Shown: positions 1 through 36,784, numbered from the stretch's first letter. The stretch is 64,000 nt of DNA from Hypomesus transpacificus (GCF_021917145.1 NC_061076.1:2425388-2489387); one strand, 5' to 3'. A program made the numbers and translations. The notes: generated by a model from the letters alone, not told the origin.

Positions 1-1102
1 AATGCAAGATTCTATATGGAATAGACAGATATACCCATTCATGTATGTATGTAACAATAACATAAGGACTAGAAGGTTTCAATTTACACACGCTCATCTT
101 GGTACCATCATTCTGAGGTCTAGACTGACCTGATACATTCAAAGGGCTTTCTGGGGCTCTGACAGGTGCTCTACCCTTCCTCAGCAGTTCTCTATTTTAG
201 GCCATTTGTGACCATGAGCTGAGTGTGTATGATTAACAGGGAGTGGGAGTTCTAGTGAGAAGGGGTGTCAGAAGAACCACAGTAGGGTGACCACGGAGTG
301 GAGGCTTGTGAGAGAAGATTTGAAGAGCTTGAATCACACAAGTGGGTCAGTGAGCTGTTGTGAACTGTTGGACAATCACAAACACATGACCACTTGTTAG
401 CGCCCCCACAGAGTTGATTAAGCTCTATGTTTTTCCTGGAAAAGTTTCGTCCACACCACTTCAAATCAGAAGATGTTTGTTTTCATTTGGATTTTAGTCA
501 TTGTCTTTGACAATTAGTTAAACTTCTCAAGCACAACCAAAACCGTTGACAACAACGTCAACACTATAGGCAACAATGTAGGTTATTTATTATCATTAAT
601 ATGTATTTGTTTTTAAAGGCACATATATCGATGCATTGGCAACAGATAAGAAAGTCAGCGATCACAAAAATACGTGATTACCTTTCTAAAACTGTGTCAA
701 CATTTTGAAGGTTTACTAGTCTTCTTTAGATGACACCTGTCCAGTTGATTGATCGAGGAATTATCTTGTAAGTAAAACATTTTAATTGTACCAGTAATCG
801 CTTCTTACCCAAATTCCTCAGAGGATCTTGCGTCTTGGATTCTATCGGTCGCTGTTCATTGTGCACGGGGGTGGGTTTCTTGCTCCGGACCAACATGACG
901 CCACTGCGAGATGTCCAGTACAGATCCCTGAGGTCTTGGTTGATTTGAGGCTGTCAGGTTCTACTCGGTGAAAAGCAAGTGTGGGTTGAAAAGCGTGCTT
1001 GAAAAGTGTGCTTTTCAATTCGTAACAACTCTTCAGGAGCTCTGGGGCGCCTCCCAAGAGAGAGCGAGGGAATGGATGAGAGAGAGACAGAGAGAGAGAG
1101 AC

Positions 1103-1178
<76 letters not shown>

Positions 1179-4100
1179 AGAGAGAGAGAAAGAGAGAGGG
1201 AGGGAGGGAGAAAGAGAGAGGCAGAGAGATGTGCCATTGACTATTTCTCTATAAAATGTGTCTCGCAACAGTGTCGCCGCATTAGCAGATGCATGTCTTG
1301 CAGGATTTTCGTGAAACAGCCCCGTGGTAGTTTTAGAATCAGAACAGGCTAAAAACGTTTCTTTTCGAAAAAGAAGTTAACCTGTTTGTGCTAACAGACT
1401 GCAAACCATAGGCTACTTTTAACCACTACCAGCGACCATATGTAGGCAAAACAAACAGTCCTTGACACAAAAGTGAACTAAAGGTATCTAGCCCACTCTT
1501 ATCACATAGCGCCCCCTTTTGGCTTCTCGCTGACACTTTCACTGACACACGTATCCAATCCTGTGTGGCGTGTGGAAGTGGTGTCATGGAAACCCTTTCA
1601 TTTAACGTTAGATTCATTGTCAATCTGGTGCACACCGTATTTTCACAAACTTTTTAACTATAGCCTAATCAAAAATAAAACTGTTTTAAGATCGCCTGAG
1701 GATCAATCTTTCAGTATGCATATACAAATGATACTATCCTTCATGTATGTGTAGCAAAGAAAATTAATAAATCAATTGATTCGTAAGGATGTTTTAGGCC
1801 ACAGTTTTAAATGGTAGATCAAGCTATATCAATATGAGGGCACACTGGGTCCACTAGAATACCGCAGTAGATTAAATGAATGTGTCTTGGTCTAAGATTC
1901 TATGGCAAACCCAGGAGGCAGCGACTTAATTAGGTTTTGATAATGGTATAAAGAGGATGATTAGCAGAGATATAAGGGGGAGGGGTGGTCTGCTGGAGGT
2001 ACTGTGTATATGAGACATCTTGTTTCCTGGGCTGTCTGAAGAACTGTGGAAGAAAATGTCACTGTTTGCACAATGTAAGAACTGTTTCTATTTTATAACG
2101 CGTGCCAATGGGACTAACCTGGTGGGTCTAGGCCAAAATCCAGGTGCATGATGGGAATGGAATCACTTTACAATGTCATGGTGGTTTAACATTATTGATG
2201 TGCTAAGAAAGCAGTGTCATAAATATGGATTTAGGCCTTTCACAAGGAAATATGTGAAATATGTGAAATAAACAAAAACAAAAGTGGTTTTGCAACCATG
2301 TCAATGTTTGAGTTTGTAGAATATGTTGCTTTGGTTTAAAGCATCTGCTAGATTAATAAAATAAATGTGTAGGTATTCCAGTACACTGTTTAGGCTACAA
2401 TAGGCTAAATCCGTATACAACTCCCTAAGCATCAAAAATAATCATTTTGCACTGTGCATTTTCATAAGTAACTAAAACTTGTATCAAATTAAGACAAAGT
2501 TATAGCTATATGGGCCTATACATGTTTTAATGATTACCACCTTAGTCTATCCTTAGTGGCAGTTCAACTTGTCTATCATGATGCATCTGCATGGTGTACC
2601 CTAACATGTGTGGGTTATTAGTCAAGTTCTATTGTATAAAAAGTTTAGATGAAAGGAACAAAATGTGAAATGGGGCAAATGAGTGGTACAATATGATCAT
2701 GAATGTATACAAATACACGCAGGTGTAACTGAAGACACCTTAGCTGGAGGGGCCTGTGCAGTTCTGGTTACCTTCACATGCAAAAACTATTGTCTTACTT
2801 GCAAGGGAAGCTTTCTTTTACATAGCTAAATGGCCGTAGATTCAGTCTCAATGTTTGGCTAATGGCTTTCTAGCCACAAGCTACCTGCTTGCTAGCTTAA
2901 AAGCTCAACACAAGAGCGGATAGAGTAGGCGAGCAGTTCTTTAAGATTGACAGATTCAAGAAGGGTGCGTCAAAATGTATTCAAAACCTACTCCTTCCCA
3001 CATCCTGCAATAGTAGCTTCTGATAAAAGCCGTGATACATTAAAATAAGCTATTTGCCAACTATACTAACCGAGTTTGTAGCTACCATGGTGTTGTCAAC
3101 GTCTCAGACTATTTCCTGGAATTGAAACGTTCTATTTTTCGTAGTTTGACACAAAGCAAAGGATGTTTTACATCAGTGGTGCTCAAAGCTAATTAGTTTC
3201 AATTCATTAGTTACTCAAAGCCACGTGGGGAGTTACTTCCCAGTTTTTGTGTTTAATGGTTGCATTGTTTTGTTATAGTTCAGCAATTAGACGGAACCAA
3301 GCTAGCAAGTAGTTTTATTTAGCTAACCTAGCTACTTTGCAACCTTAACCATGTTCGTTGGTATACAAAGGAACATTTGGACAAAATCTGACCGAGCTGC
3401 GTGCTTACTCTGAAAATGTTTGGGCGGTTGTTAAGGATGCCTAGTTGATCCAATAAGTTGTGTGTTGTTTGCAAACTAGCTAGCTAGCTTATAGTTGCCA
3501 CCATACTAGCTTGCTAGCTAACGACGTTAGCTTCCTCGAAGGAGCGCCAGCACAAGCTAGCTATTTGACTGGAAGCTGTGCTTCTTATGGGGACAACTGC
3601 GTTAAAGAGGTCCACTGTTAGTACTAACAGTAGCTAACTGACGACCGATAAATGCAACGTAAAACGTTTGTGATCCTCGCCAAACCCATAGTACCATTAT
3701 CTGCCAATATTTGGAACCATGAGAATAACAATACGTTCGAATGTTTAAGGTGGCGCTGCTGACTCTAGTTAGAACATATCTTTGCTTACGCCACTTTCTG
3801 TAATAAGACGTATGGGGTGTGTAAAATATCGCTCCGCGCGGAAGATAAATACGTATACAACGTTCAATTTTACCTCAAATTATGAATTACATGATATAAT
3901 CATATAACTTCATAAAAAATAAGATAATAAGCCACATATAAGATGGGCAGATGATTGTTTTCCAAAATGAACCGTCGAAACGGACTACTTCGTACCACCA
4001 GACCGTTTCATTTTTTGCTTAAACAGAGGGGGGTGAAAGATTGCAGTAGTACATGAAAGTACTGTGATTGAAAATACATGAACAAAGGAACATCGAATAA

Positions 4101-4379
4101 CTGTATTATATTCATTGATATGTTTTATGTGGCAAGAGTAGGATGTCATGTAACAAACTATTAAACTAAGTACTTGTACACTTCTACATTTCTCCCTTCT
4201 TTTTGTGGTTGTTTAACCTGCATGAAAATTGTCCGCACTGCTTTCTTCGTTAGACCAGTGTGTGTTTGATTGACGTTCTGCTTTACCAATAGCAATATAG
4301 TTCAAGCTTAGCAACAGAGCATTTTCAGCATTGTCCAATAAAGACACAGAGAAGAGTAGCTTATCCCGCCTTTTTTAAT
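1..4379. other. AT-rich intergenic DNA upstream of HEXIM1
   Basis: No coding exon, RNA gene or intact mobile element could be recognised on either strand. Reading frames are short and show no known family. The stretch holds one long GA microsatellite (listed separately), several palindromic GCTAGC runs near 3290-3560, and near 2337-2366 a short stretch resembling the degenerate 3' tail of a fish SINE/LINE. The rest looks like ordinary non-coding sequence. Confidence 0.6.
1077..1228. repeat. (GA)n microsatellite
   Basis: About 150 bases of nearly pure GA dinucleotide with occasional C, A or GGGA interruptions. Frames crossing it give RE-RE-RE or SL-SL-SL peptides and are artefacts of the repeat. 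Confidence 0.95.
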
Positions 4380-4384
4380 AAAAT

Positions 4385-4575
4385 CCGATTGGCTAACATT
4401 CACGTCAATACACCTACGTTCATGGACCATGTAGTTTATTTTCAAAAGCTTCAAGCTTTAAAATAGACTTTGAAACGACATATCCCACAATGCAACTCGA
4501 GCGATAAGAAGCAGCATGCGCACTGGTAGAGGCGGCGTTTGTATATAAGCACGAGCTCCCTCTTTCACAGTAGCA
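4385..4575 (+). promoter_or_regulatory. HEXIM1 core promoter
   Basis: A TATA box (TATATAA) sits at 4542-4548, so transcription should start near 4570-4575, about 335 bases before the HEXIM1 start codon. Just upstream is CCCACAATGCAAC at about 4484-4496, resembling a ZNF143/Staf site. GCATGCGCAC at about 4513-4522 resembles an NRF1 half-site, and ATTGG (an inverted CCAAT box) lies near 4389. The TATA box and its spacing are read directly; assigning factors to the other motifs is inference from sequence alone. Confidence 0.6.
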
Positions 4576-4907
4576 CACTGGACACTGTTGTAGCGACGGA
4601 GTGTCGCGTAGTACTGGACAGGACAGCGATATCTGGCAGCTCCGAAATAGTTAACGGTAGTTAGCAACAGTAGCTCTGACGAATCGTTTGAGAAGACCAA
4701 GTGTTACATTTGAAAACTTTAGTTTTTAAATTAACAATACTGCGTTTAAAGCAACTTTACCTTTAATATACGTTTGGCTAATTGTGAGATAGAAACGGAA
4801 TACTTTGCAGAACTTAGTTAAATCTTTTTTAGTCAATCTTAAAACGACATTAGAAACAACGCATAAAATGTGGTAAGACAAGCAAATCCATCTGCACCAC
4901 CACCAGG

Positions 4908-6032
4908 ATGTCGGATCAAAGCTGTGAGAAGACCCATCACCTTAAAACTTCAGATACCACATCAGGTGGGAGCGGAACCGTTTTGGAGCATCCTCCAGCC
5001 AATAAGAATGGTGGACCAGAGATTGACGATAGGGGGCGACAAAGAAACACAAATCAAGTAGATGGCAGTGGTGGTATCACAACAGACAAGTTGTGGCAAA
5101 TGCAAGGCGGCCACAGGGAGGTGTGTCCTGTGTTCGTTGCCGGAAATGCACTTCCCAAGTGTCCATCTGCTGCTCAGCCTTGTCAGGAACCCGGAGCAGA
5201 TGCAGCGGGAGAAGGTGGCCTGGTTGCCCACGGTAACAGTGGAGATGGACCGCTCGAGGAGAACCTGAGCCAGCTGCAAGGAGAAAGTGGCAATCACGTC
5301 AAGAGAACCAACTCTGGCGTTGGGACAGATGCGCGTCAGGGCAAGAAAAAACACCGACGTCGACCCTCAAAAAAGAAGCGTCGCTGGAAGCCATATTACA
5401 AGCTATCCTGGGAAGAAAAGAAAGAACTCGATGAACGAGAAACTGCACGGGCCTCCCGAGTGAGAGAAGAGATGTTTGCGAAAGGACTCCCTGTAGCACC
5501 GTATAATACCACACAGTTTCTAATGGAGGAGCATGACCGTGAGGAGCCAGACCTGAACACTGAGATGGGTGCCCGACGGCTGTTGGGGCCTGGTCGCCCA
5601 GAAGACACAGCTAGTGAGGACGATCTTATGGATAACGAGGAAGAAGATGATGATGGTAGCGGAGGTGGCAGCGACGGCATTGGAAGGGCCGGAAATGCAG
5701 GGGGGGAATTTCTTCAGAGAGACTTTTCCGAAACCTATGAGAAGTACCACGTTGAGAGTCTTCAAAATATGACCAAGCAAGAGCTTGTTCAGGAGTATCT
5801 GGAACTTGAGAAATGCATGTCCCGTTTGGAAGAGGAGAACAACAGGCTACGATTTTCTGTTAACGATCCTGCTACCCCCTTGGATAGCCCGGTACCCCAG
5901 ATCCAGTCCGACTCTGCGCGACTCAAAGAACTGGAGAGCGAATTGGAGAGACTGAAAGCGCAGAACAGCGAGCTTCTCTTGCAGAACCAGCTGAGCAAGG
6001 AAAGGGGACAGATTGCCACCATAGGTAAATAG
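4908..6032 (+). CDS. hexim1: HEXIM1, 7SK-dependent P-TEFb inhibitor
   Basis: Intronless 374-residue protein (human HEXIM1 is 359 aa, also intronless). HEXIM proteins bind 7SK snRNA and then hold the CDK9-cyclin T kinase inactive in the nucleus. Visible landmarks are the arginine/lysine-rich RNA-binding and nuclear-localisation motif at residues 146-161 (KKKHRRRPSKKKRRWK); the PYNT motif at 198-201, which contacts CDK9; an acidic stretch at 236-250 (EDDLMDNEEEDDD); and the cyclin T-binding/dimerising coiled coil from about 268 (EFLQRDFSETYEKYH) through the E/L-rich heptads to about 362. The first 140 residues are poorly conserved, as usual in this family. The ATG follows CACCAGG and the frame is open to a TAG stop. 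HEXIM2 is the only close alternative; length and context favour HEXIM1. Confidence 0.95.
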   Translation: MSDQSCEKTHHLKTSDTTSGGSGTVLEHPPANKNGGPEIDDRGRQRNTNQVDGSGGITTDKLWQMQGGHREVCPVFVAGNALPKCPSAAQPCQEPGADAAGEGGLVAHGNSGDGPLEENLSQLQGESGNHVKRTNSGVGTDARQGKKKHRRRPSKKKRRWKPYYKLSWEEKKELDERETARASRVREEMFAKGLPVAPYNTTQFLMEEHDREEPDLNTEMGARRLLGPGRPEDTASEDDLMDNEEEDDDGSGGGSDGIGRAGNAGGEFLQRDFSETYEKYHVESLQNMTKQELVQEYLELEKCMSRLEEENNRLRFSVNDPATPLDSPVPQIQSDSARLKELESELERLKAQNSELLLQNQLSKERGQIATIGK

Positions 6033-6492
6033 AAATGGACAAGCAGGTTAACTTCAAGAAAACAACATCAAATAGGAAACAAGGGGATTCGCACAGGATT
6101 TTAAAAACTGTCACTTTTATGTAATCGGTTTGTTATTTGGACTGTTCAGTCCGTAAATTGCATTGCAATACTTGATATTTCCTTTCTTTTTGGACTGTAA
6201 GGCGTCGATATTAAACTTTTTCAAGAAAGAAAATGTAAATATTAATTGTAAAAAAAAAAAAGCTCAATTCTTTTTATAAAGAGAATGTATTTGAACATGC
6301 GTATGTTTTTGTTTTGTTCCTAAGTATTGTATGCATTATAATATTATCCCAATTGTCGAATCAGCACGACCTAGAGACGCATTTTAGAAATGGATAAGGC
6401 AAATTCATTCAAAGCATTATAATTCGATACTTACATAAATACATAAATTGTCAAAATACATGTGCACTCTAAAGTTGTTTTCCGTATGGGTA

Positions 6493-6498
6493 AATAAA
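6493..6498 (+). promoter_or_regulatory. HEXIM1 poly(A) signal
   Basis: AATAAA about 460 bases beyond the HEXIM1 stop, giving a 3' UTR of roughly 480 bases. It is the first canonical AATAAA seen downstream on this strand; a weaker ATTAAA lies near 6210. Confidence 0.55.
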
Positions 6499-6514
6499 GA
6501 TTTGTTCTGACGAC

Positions 6515-7390
6515 TTGCCTAATTACTGAAGTTCATAAATGGTTAAATAATTATAGGCCTATAACATCTCATGTAGTGGTCTAATGCCTTTTATAATGTA
6601 GGCCATGGATTCCTGCTTTGTTTACCAAAGAGCATAGGCTTAATTTCACACAAACATTAGTAAAATGGATAATTATCTATCCCGTCTTTATTCATTTGCT
6701 TGCTGCCTAGCCATAGCTAGGCTATGTGAATTTAAAGTAAGACTCAACAGAAACGTCTGGCCTATACTCTGACATTTATGAGCATGGCATATAGAGGATC
6801 TCGCCTTAGCTGTCACTTATTAGTGTACATGACGAGATGTTATTTCTGTGTGGTTATCGTTTTGTTACACTTGGCATTTAGATGACAATCTGCGTAGGGA
6901 GGGTCATCAAGTCATTCCATGACGACACAAGCAATATAATGGTCCGTTATGAATTAAAATGTCATAGGGAAGTTGATAGGTGAAAGGTGTAAGACCTGAA
7001 CAAAGTTTAGGGCTATTAAAATGACGTCGTGAAGTAGTATGTCCAAGTCAGTAAATGCATCTGCAAATCCGTTGTGTTTTTTTTATCTGTATTAATGCTG
7101 ATCTGAATTCGAATCAATGCTTATCTGAATTCGAATCAATGCAGTCTCAAGTCTCTGGCTAGAACTCAGATCCCCGGATTTAAACGTCTCCTCAGTCTCG
7201 AATCTTACCGTCGGCTGTGATTGTATTCATCCCCAGCCTCTAGAGGGCGCCATCCATTATTTTACAACTGCTTCAGAGCAGACATTTTGACTATTTTCAT
7301 CAAAATGTACTTTGCATTAAAACAACCCACATTATTCAGTCATGAACTGCCAATACACACAACATTTGCAGCAAAAAATCTTAAACGGTT
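6515..7390. other. Intergenic DNA between HEXIM1 and ARHGAP23
   Basis: AT-rich sequence between two convergent genes. No coding potential was recognised. It contains a short 22-base tandem duplication (listed separately). Confidence 0.5.
7095..7138. repeat. 22-bp tandem duplication
   Basis: Two adjacent copies of a 22-base unit differing at one base (ATGCTGATCTGA... versus ATGCTTATCTGA...), each containing GAATTCGAATC. No function is apparent. Confidence 0.85.
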
Positions 7391-7393
7391 CTG

Positions 7394-10288
7394 TTTATTT
7401 ACACCATATCACTTTGCTTTCAAGCACAGACTCATTAAACAAAGTAGTCTTAGATGAATAACCTTTAGTAAGGCAATTTTCTTATTAGATACTTTACTTA
7501 AAGCAATTCAAAATTTACACAATACAATATGTTACATATACAGACAATATGTACACTAGATTATTAGACATGAAAACAAAACATATCAGGTAAGTCACAT
7601 TTCAAGAATCGGACAGCTAAGATACATTAATTGTTGTCTGAGTCTTAATGTATTTGTCCTCATGATAAAGGCATGGGCAGCTAGCTCCAGCTCAACCTCG
7701 TCTCTCACTCAGACTGACAGTTTCAGTTCAAACAGTTCATCAAAGGTAATCAGATGCAGATGAATGGTACCATTGTCTCCTCTCCTGGTGTTGCCTAATG
7801 TTACCCATGAGGAGGGATCCAGAGATGTACCATAACCACAGAAAACACTGCAGGCAAAAGAGAAGACCTCTTTGTAAGAAAAGCAAGTGAGAGATTGTTG
7901 CTTTCTTTCTCCTCGCAGCACCAGTTACTCGTTGTTAATACCTAGTAAAGGCAGAGAGTGCATAGAAGTGTCCTTGGCAAGAGTGTGCTTTGAATAGACC
8001 CTCACAGTCTGCTTGTATGAACTATACACATTTTTGGGTTAGATGTTAAAACAGCAACAACATTTGTGAGAGACTTTGAAACTGGAATAGAGACAGTTTA
8101 AGGGAGGACAGAGAGCAGTCTGGCCATGACCTGGCAGGGCAGAACACCAACATATTCCAGAAATTAGGCACTTGTAAGGTAAAAGTTGAGGTAATCATAC
8201 TACAATGAAGTTAAATGAAATGGTTTGGTCAAACTACTGTTTTGGGTGAGGAGAAATCGATGCAGAAATAAAAACAACCTTTCAACTGCGAAATGGTTTC
8301 GGCTTGTTGATGGGCAGAAGGAACCTGACCATGGTCAGCACATGACCACAGCATGAGATCAGAAGTCCAAGTACCTAACAGTCAGGAACCGACTTTTAAG
8401 TTTGATTTGTGTCTGTTATTTCTGTGGCTGAAATACCCCTCTTCCTTTAATTCTATCCTTAAGAAAAGTATTATACAACAACATGGCAATGCCAACTATT
8501 CTTAACATGCTGTATAGCACTGTTTCTATTCTTCACAAATGTAACCAAATTATTCCTCCAGAAAGTTAAGTTGACTACACCAATGCGTAGTCCCATTGGA
8601 ACAGCTCATCTAGAGTGAGAAAAGTTATTTGAAAAAGTTTGTGTTCATTTACACACGTATACATGTTCTATTAAAAACCAAGCAATATGGAATAGAAGAG
8701 AGAATAACCTTTTTCTGACACTGTATAGCATATTTAGAGTTGCAAATATCATACGTTTGTCTTCCAGTTAACTGAATACCTTGATCTGTAAAGGGACAGA
8801 ATAATCAGTGAAAACATGCATTCAATCCAATCTCATAAACATCTGCTTTTCATATGTAGAAATGAACCACAACCATGAAACCTTGTTTGCTCTCAAACAG
8901 GGCAAAGTGTGCGTGGCAAACACCATGAAAAGGTGTCAAATAAATGCATTGGAGAGCAAGGTAGTTTCCAAGCAAGGTGGAATAGTAGGCTACTATGTAG
9001 AGCAGATGGCCTACTCCAAAGGCAGGAAGCCATCTAGAACCACAGGAAAAAAGAGCTATCGATCTACACCTTGTGGTGAAATGTTGGATGTCTGCATAGA
9101 AGAGAAATGAGTCATAGGGGAAATAGAGAAACAAGGAACAGGTTTGTAGTTGTGTTTAAGTTTGATCTTGTTTCTTTTTAACAGTTACACCAGCGAGGCT
9201 GAACCACAATAAAAGTACTTAGTATTTTCATACAAAAAATATATATAATATATACTGTATATAAAACAAAAAGCATATATTAAGGGAAACATTTCAAGTA
9301 CTCTTGAAAGAAATGATGCACTTTTGGGGTGCACTTTTGTAAACCATAAAAAAGAAACTGAAAAAGTAAAAACAAACACAATAATGCAATATATATATAT
9401 GTGTATATATATATTTACAAGGTTAACTTAACAAGGCTTTGTACAAATGTTACAAAATAGTTTAAACACCAGCACGCGCGGACACTATCACGGGCATTGT
9501 CAGACAAACACGCACATCGAGACGAACAGATGAACATATTAACAGTGAGAGCTAAGTTACAGACCACTGTGTGTGTGTGTGTATCAGTATGTATATTATG
9601 CAACAATTTGCTAAATCGCCTCCCTCAAATCTGAGATGTCGCAAAACTTACATGATGTTACATTTGGCCGTTCTAAATGATGATGTCATATCTCAGAATC
9701 TTGCATATCGCAAAAGTGTGAGTCCGTGTGAGCCTAATGTGGTTTTAAGCCTAGTCATCACCGTGGAAACAAAGCAGAAGTGTAGCTGTCTAGAGCCTGT
9801 CACAAGCAACCCTAGGAAGGTTTGGTTTCACAGGCCTCTCCCTGGATACAGTGATGGGACAGCCCACTTCCTCTGTCCAACAGGAAATGAGCCAAATCAG
9901 GCCAGACCAGAGTATCCATAAAAACATGACGTAAGAGCTCTTGACTGTAACATATGTGATGAGGTCTGTCTGTGTCTCTATGTGACCCATTGTATTATCT
10001 ATAAAACACACAAATAAAACAATAAAAGCTTTGGCATAACTGGAATGCCCATTGCCATGCAAATGGAGCTGATCAGACAGAAAGGAGTCTTGACACGAGA
10101 TCAGAGGCTGTTCTCAGTCCTGTGACAGGGCCCACAGTGGCTGAACGTGGCTCTTCTGGTCGACAGCCCCCCGACCTGGAGCCAGGGTCTCTGACCCCAT
10201 CTGAGACAGCATCTCCAGCCTCAGGGCAGGGACCAGGGAGACTCAGGTGAGGGGGGATGGTTGGGCCGGGCCTTCTGGCTCCTCCCTG
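7394..10288 (-). other. Probable ARHGAP23 3' UTR
   Basis: This is the sequence 3' of the ARHGAP23 stop on the minus strand. The nearest clear minus-strand AATAAA I found lies at 7394-7399, implying a 3' UTR of about 2.9 kb. An ATTAAA near 8447 could end a shorter form. No other gene was recognised here; the small reading frames at 7.2-10 kb show no known family. The extent of the UTR is inference. Confidence 0.35.
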
Positions 10289-33274
<22,986 letters not shown>

Positions 33275-34530
33275 GGCTGCGGGCATCGGGGCACAGAGTT
33301 CACCCAACACTGGACAAGCCCCCGCCCACAAACACGTCCATGAGATGGAGAGCCGGCGGCCTGAGACGAGGGCTGCCGAGGTACCCAGACGAGGCTCCTA
33401 GAAATGACGCAGGTGTCCTTGCAGCTCATCTACTGTCACCCTCCTGAGTCCCACCGAGCTCCGAGACCCTCCTTGGGTGACGACAGCTCTCGATCACATC
33501 AGCCTCCTTCCAGCCGCTGTGCTCTGCTCCGTCCGCACTCTGGCCCGCGGCCAGGGGGGGTGTCCGTGATTTGAATCCCACAAAAGTTCCACCTCGGAGG
33601 ACAGAAAAGCCTGAGGAATGGGATCTCCCAGGCGCACGCACACTCCAAGGGGCTAACCCTTCCAGGAGCAGAGGAAGGAGCGGAAAGACCTGGGTGGCAG
33701 ATGGCACAGTGTGTGTGTGTGTGTGTGGTTCTGCCAGTGGAACAGAGGTAGGCTAGTTTCACTACAAACCGACAGACAGACACAGTGCCCGCCTGGCAGA
33801 CTGACTGACGGACAGAACAACTGTCAGTGAGAGCGTCCAGCGATGTTCCCCTCACAAAGCCGCTCTGTCAACCCCCCCAAACACCAACCACCGTCACAGT
33901 TAGAGGGCTGGATCCTCCTTCTCTCCTCCCTTTCTCTCTCTCTCGCTCTCTTTCCTGCCCTCCCTCTGTCTCTCTCCTGCCAACTATGTCCCTCTCTCTT
34001 TCTCTTTCTCTCTCTCTTTCTCTTTTTCTCTCCCCTCTCTCTCAGCTCCCTCCTTTTTAAGCCTTTTACTTCCTGTCTGGCTTCACCTGTTGAAATTCAA
34101 CTTGGTCAACCTCTCTATCTTTTCTCTGTGTTCCCTTTCGCTCCTCTTCATTCCGAACCGACAGGATCCATCATTCCTCCATTTTTCCAGTCTGTCACTC
34201 CAAACCGGACTCAGCTCTGGGATCACAGGACAGTCTTGACCGGCTCGTCGAGGCTCTGCCTTCAGAGTCGTCCCGCAGGCAGGTGATGAGGTCAATCCAA
34301 TGTAGCTCTGATGTCATGCGTGTGTCTGTGTGTGTGTGTGTGTGTATAGAGGGAGTTGGGTGGCACGTGTGCATGTGTGAGGGGGACAGAGAAGCAGTGA
34401 CACGACTATGATCCCTGACCTCGACTCCACAAAGCCACCCCAGACACTCCCCCTCCAATCAGAGAACAACAAAAGAGTCTGATTTCAAACACAAAGACAA
34501 AAGCAAACACAGGCTCACCGCTGTCCCGGT

Positions 34531-34548
34531 TCTCTCTCCCCCCCCCCC

Positions 34549-34606
<58 letters not shown>
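34531..34606. repeat. Poly-C followed by (CT)n
   Basis: A run of more than 20 C passing directly into about 46 bases of CT. Confidence 0.95.
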
Positions 34607-34608
<2 letters not shown>

Positions 34609-36733
34609 TAACTGACAAATAAAGGAAAAATTAAAAAGAGGATGTAGTTAGGTCAGACCAAATGGAAAAACTGAATGAAAATAGAATGAGTAAGAATGGC
34701 TGTAAGGATACAGAGAGTAACAGAAACCTCGCACACAACGCTTCCACAAGCAGTACAGAAAAAGCAGCTGCCGTTAGACAGCAAGGTGTAATCAGCGACA
34801 CACACAAAGACACTTAAACACCCACCCACCCACACACTCACTCTAAATCATCACTCCGAGAAACGCACATGGGGACAGAGCCACACACACACGACGGAAT
34901 TCTCACCAAACAGCCGTGGCTCCAGAGTTTGTGTGAGAGAGGTAGGCAGGTGACCATGGTGAGTGAGGCTCCCTTCTCATCCTGTTCCTGCTCCTTTCCA
35001 CTTTGACATCCTGTAGTGAGGACGTTAGACTGGTTCCACCTGCCACACGCCAGGGCAAGCTCCAACACGAGCCAGGCACACCGGCTCCACACCGGGGACA
35101 CTTCAGACACTCCCAGGCTGGAAAACGGTTGAATATCGTAGGCCCTTTCCACGCAAAACGATCCACTTCCAAATGAATTTAGTTCATTGAGATGAAAAAA
35201 AATCTCAAAACAAAGTTCGACAAGACAAAGTTTCCTTAATTCACACAGACACACACACACACCACACAAGCTATTGAGTCACACATGAGTATAAATACAC
35301 TAGGGTGTGTAATTAGGATCTCATAAAGTCCGTAGGCTGTGAGATGTGGGGGTTCTGTTGAGTCTGTGGTCTGGCTGCTGGCTAGTGTTCTGACAGAGAG
35401 CCAAGGGGAACTGCCCTCGCCAGAGGAGACCAGAACACCTCAGGGGAGGTCCTGTACCCTGCCAGGGTGGAGGGGGGGGGGGAGTAGAGGGACAGCACAC
35501 CTACGTTCACCCTTATGAAAAGGAGCACAGGCTTGTTTAATGGGTGACATCATAAACCAGCGCCAGACTGGGCAATCTGAGCCGGGCGGGGCGGGGGGGG
35601 GGGGGGGGGGGGGTGAGAGCACACAGAAGTCTTCGCTTCACACAGGGCAGCATTGAAGGAGAATCATATCACATTGTTTTAGAGTGGCGTTTTGGCAACG
35701 ACCCGAGTCGAGCCGGGTTTGGGAACAGAGCGGCTCTGTGGGCACGCCGCTCTTGCTCCGTCTCCCTCCTCTTCTCGTGACCCACGGAGAGATTTACTCA
35801 AAAAGAGGGGGACGGAGGAGATGGGTAACCAGAGAGGAGAGCAGGGAGGCGCTGAGTAAAAGTTTACACAGAGAACACAGTCACACACAAAGAGGAGTCA
35901 TAATACCACTGCTCCCGACCACTGACCCACACTGGGAGCTGATAGGCTACTGCATGTCGGTGCATGGCTATAGGTAAACATACACTGGGATCGCATGCAG
36001 GACAAAAGGTTTGACATAACACTTGCATCACACACTTCATTACCCGCCGGTTGTCAGCCTTGACACCCCGCCGCAGCCTGATGTACCTGCCCCCCCCCCC
36101 CCCCCCTCTGAACCACCCACAGCTTTGGAGCAGCTCTGGCCTCCATTTCACCTTCATCATCAGCCTAACCTCCATCTCACCCCCCGCGGGCCTCAAGTCC
36201 TTGAAGTCGTACAATCAAAGAATCAGAGATCAGGGCAGCGCACGCTGCTAATCTCTGGAGAGATGCCATGCCGCACGCCCCCCTCTCTCTACCCCCCCCC
36301 CCCCCTCCTCCTCCCTGTTCTCCCAGCCAAGCGCAACACTGAACAGAGGAGCCGGAGAGAGCTGGAGAGTGATAAAGGGAGAGAGAGGGAGAGAAGAGAG
36401 AGAGTGTTTGTGGCTCGCCCGCTCACCGACAGATTCGTTCTGAGATATGCCCTAATCCCCTTCATACTCGAACCGACACCATGGCCTAGTACTTTAAGAC
36501 AGCTAGGTACAGCAGGCCTGGCCCCTTTCCAAACATAGACACACACACATAGCAGCTGAACAGTGACATCAGATCTGTGTATCTTTCTGGACTAAATCAA
36601 CAAGGAAAGACAGGCGCAAAAGAGAGAAAGAGAGAGAGAGAGGTGAGCTCGAGACTTGCTGCACTATAGCAAAAACAAAAACAAAGGCAGAGGCGGCCAT
36701 GGCATTGACGTGTTTTCACTCAACATGGACAGA

Positions 36734-36784
36734 GGAACGACAGGCAGAGAGGAACGACAGGCAGAGAGGAACGACAGGCAGAGA
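36734..36784. repeat. 17-bp triplication
   Basis: Three exact tandem copies of GGAACGACAGGCAGAGA. Confidence 0.92.

Noticed and set aside
842-1268. Overlapping open frames of 80-130 codons on both strands
   Set aside because: They run through the (GA)n repeat and consist mainly of SLSL or RERE; no protein family.
8808-9134. Open frames of about 100 codons on both strands
   Set aside because: Lie in the presumed ARHGAP23 3' UTR; no known family and no exon signals.
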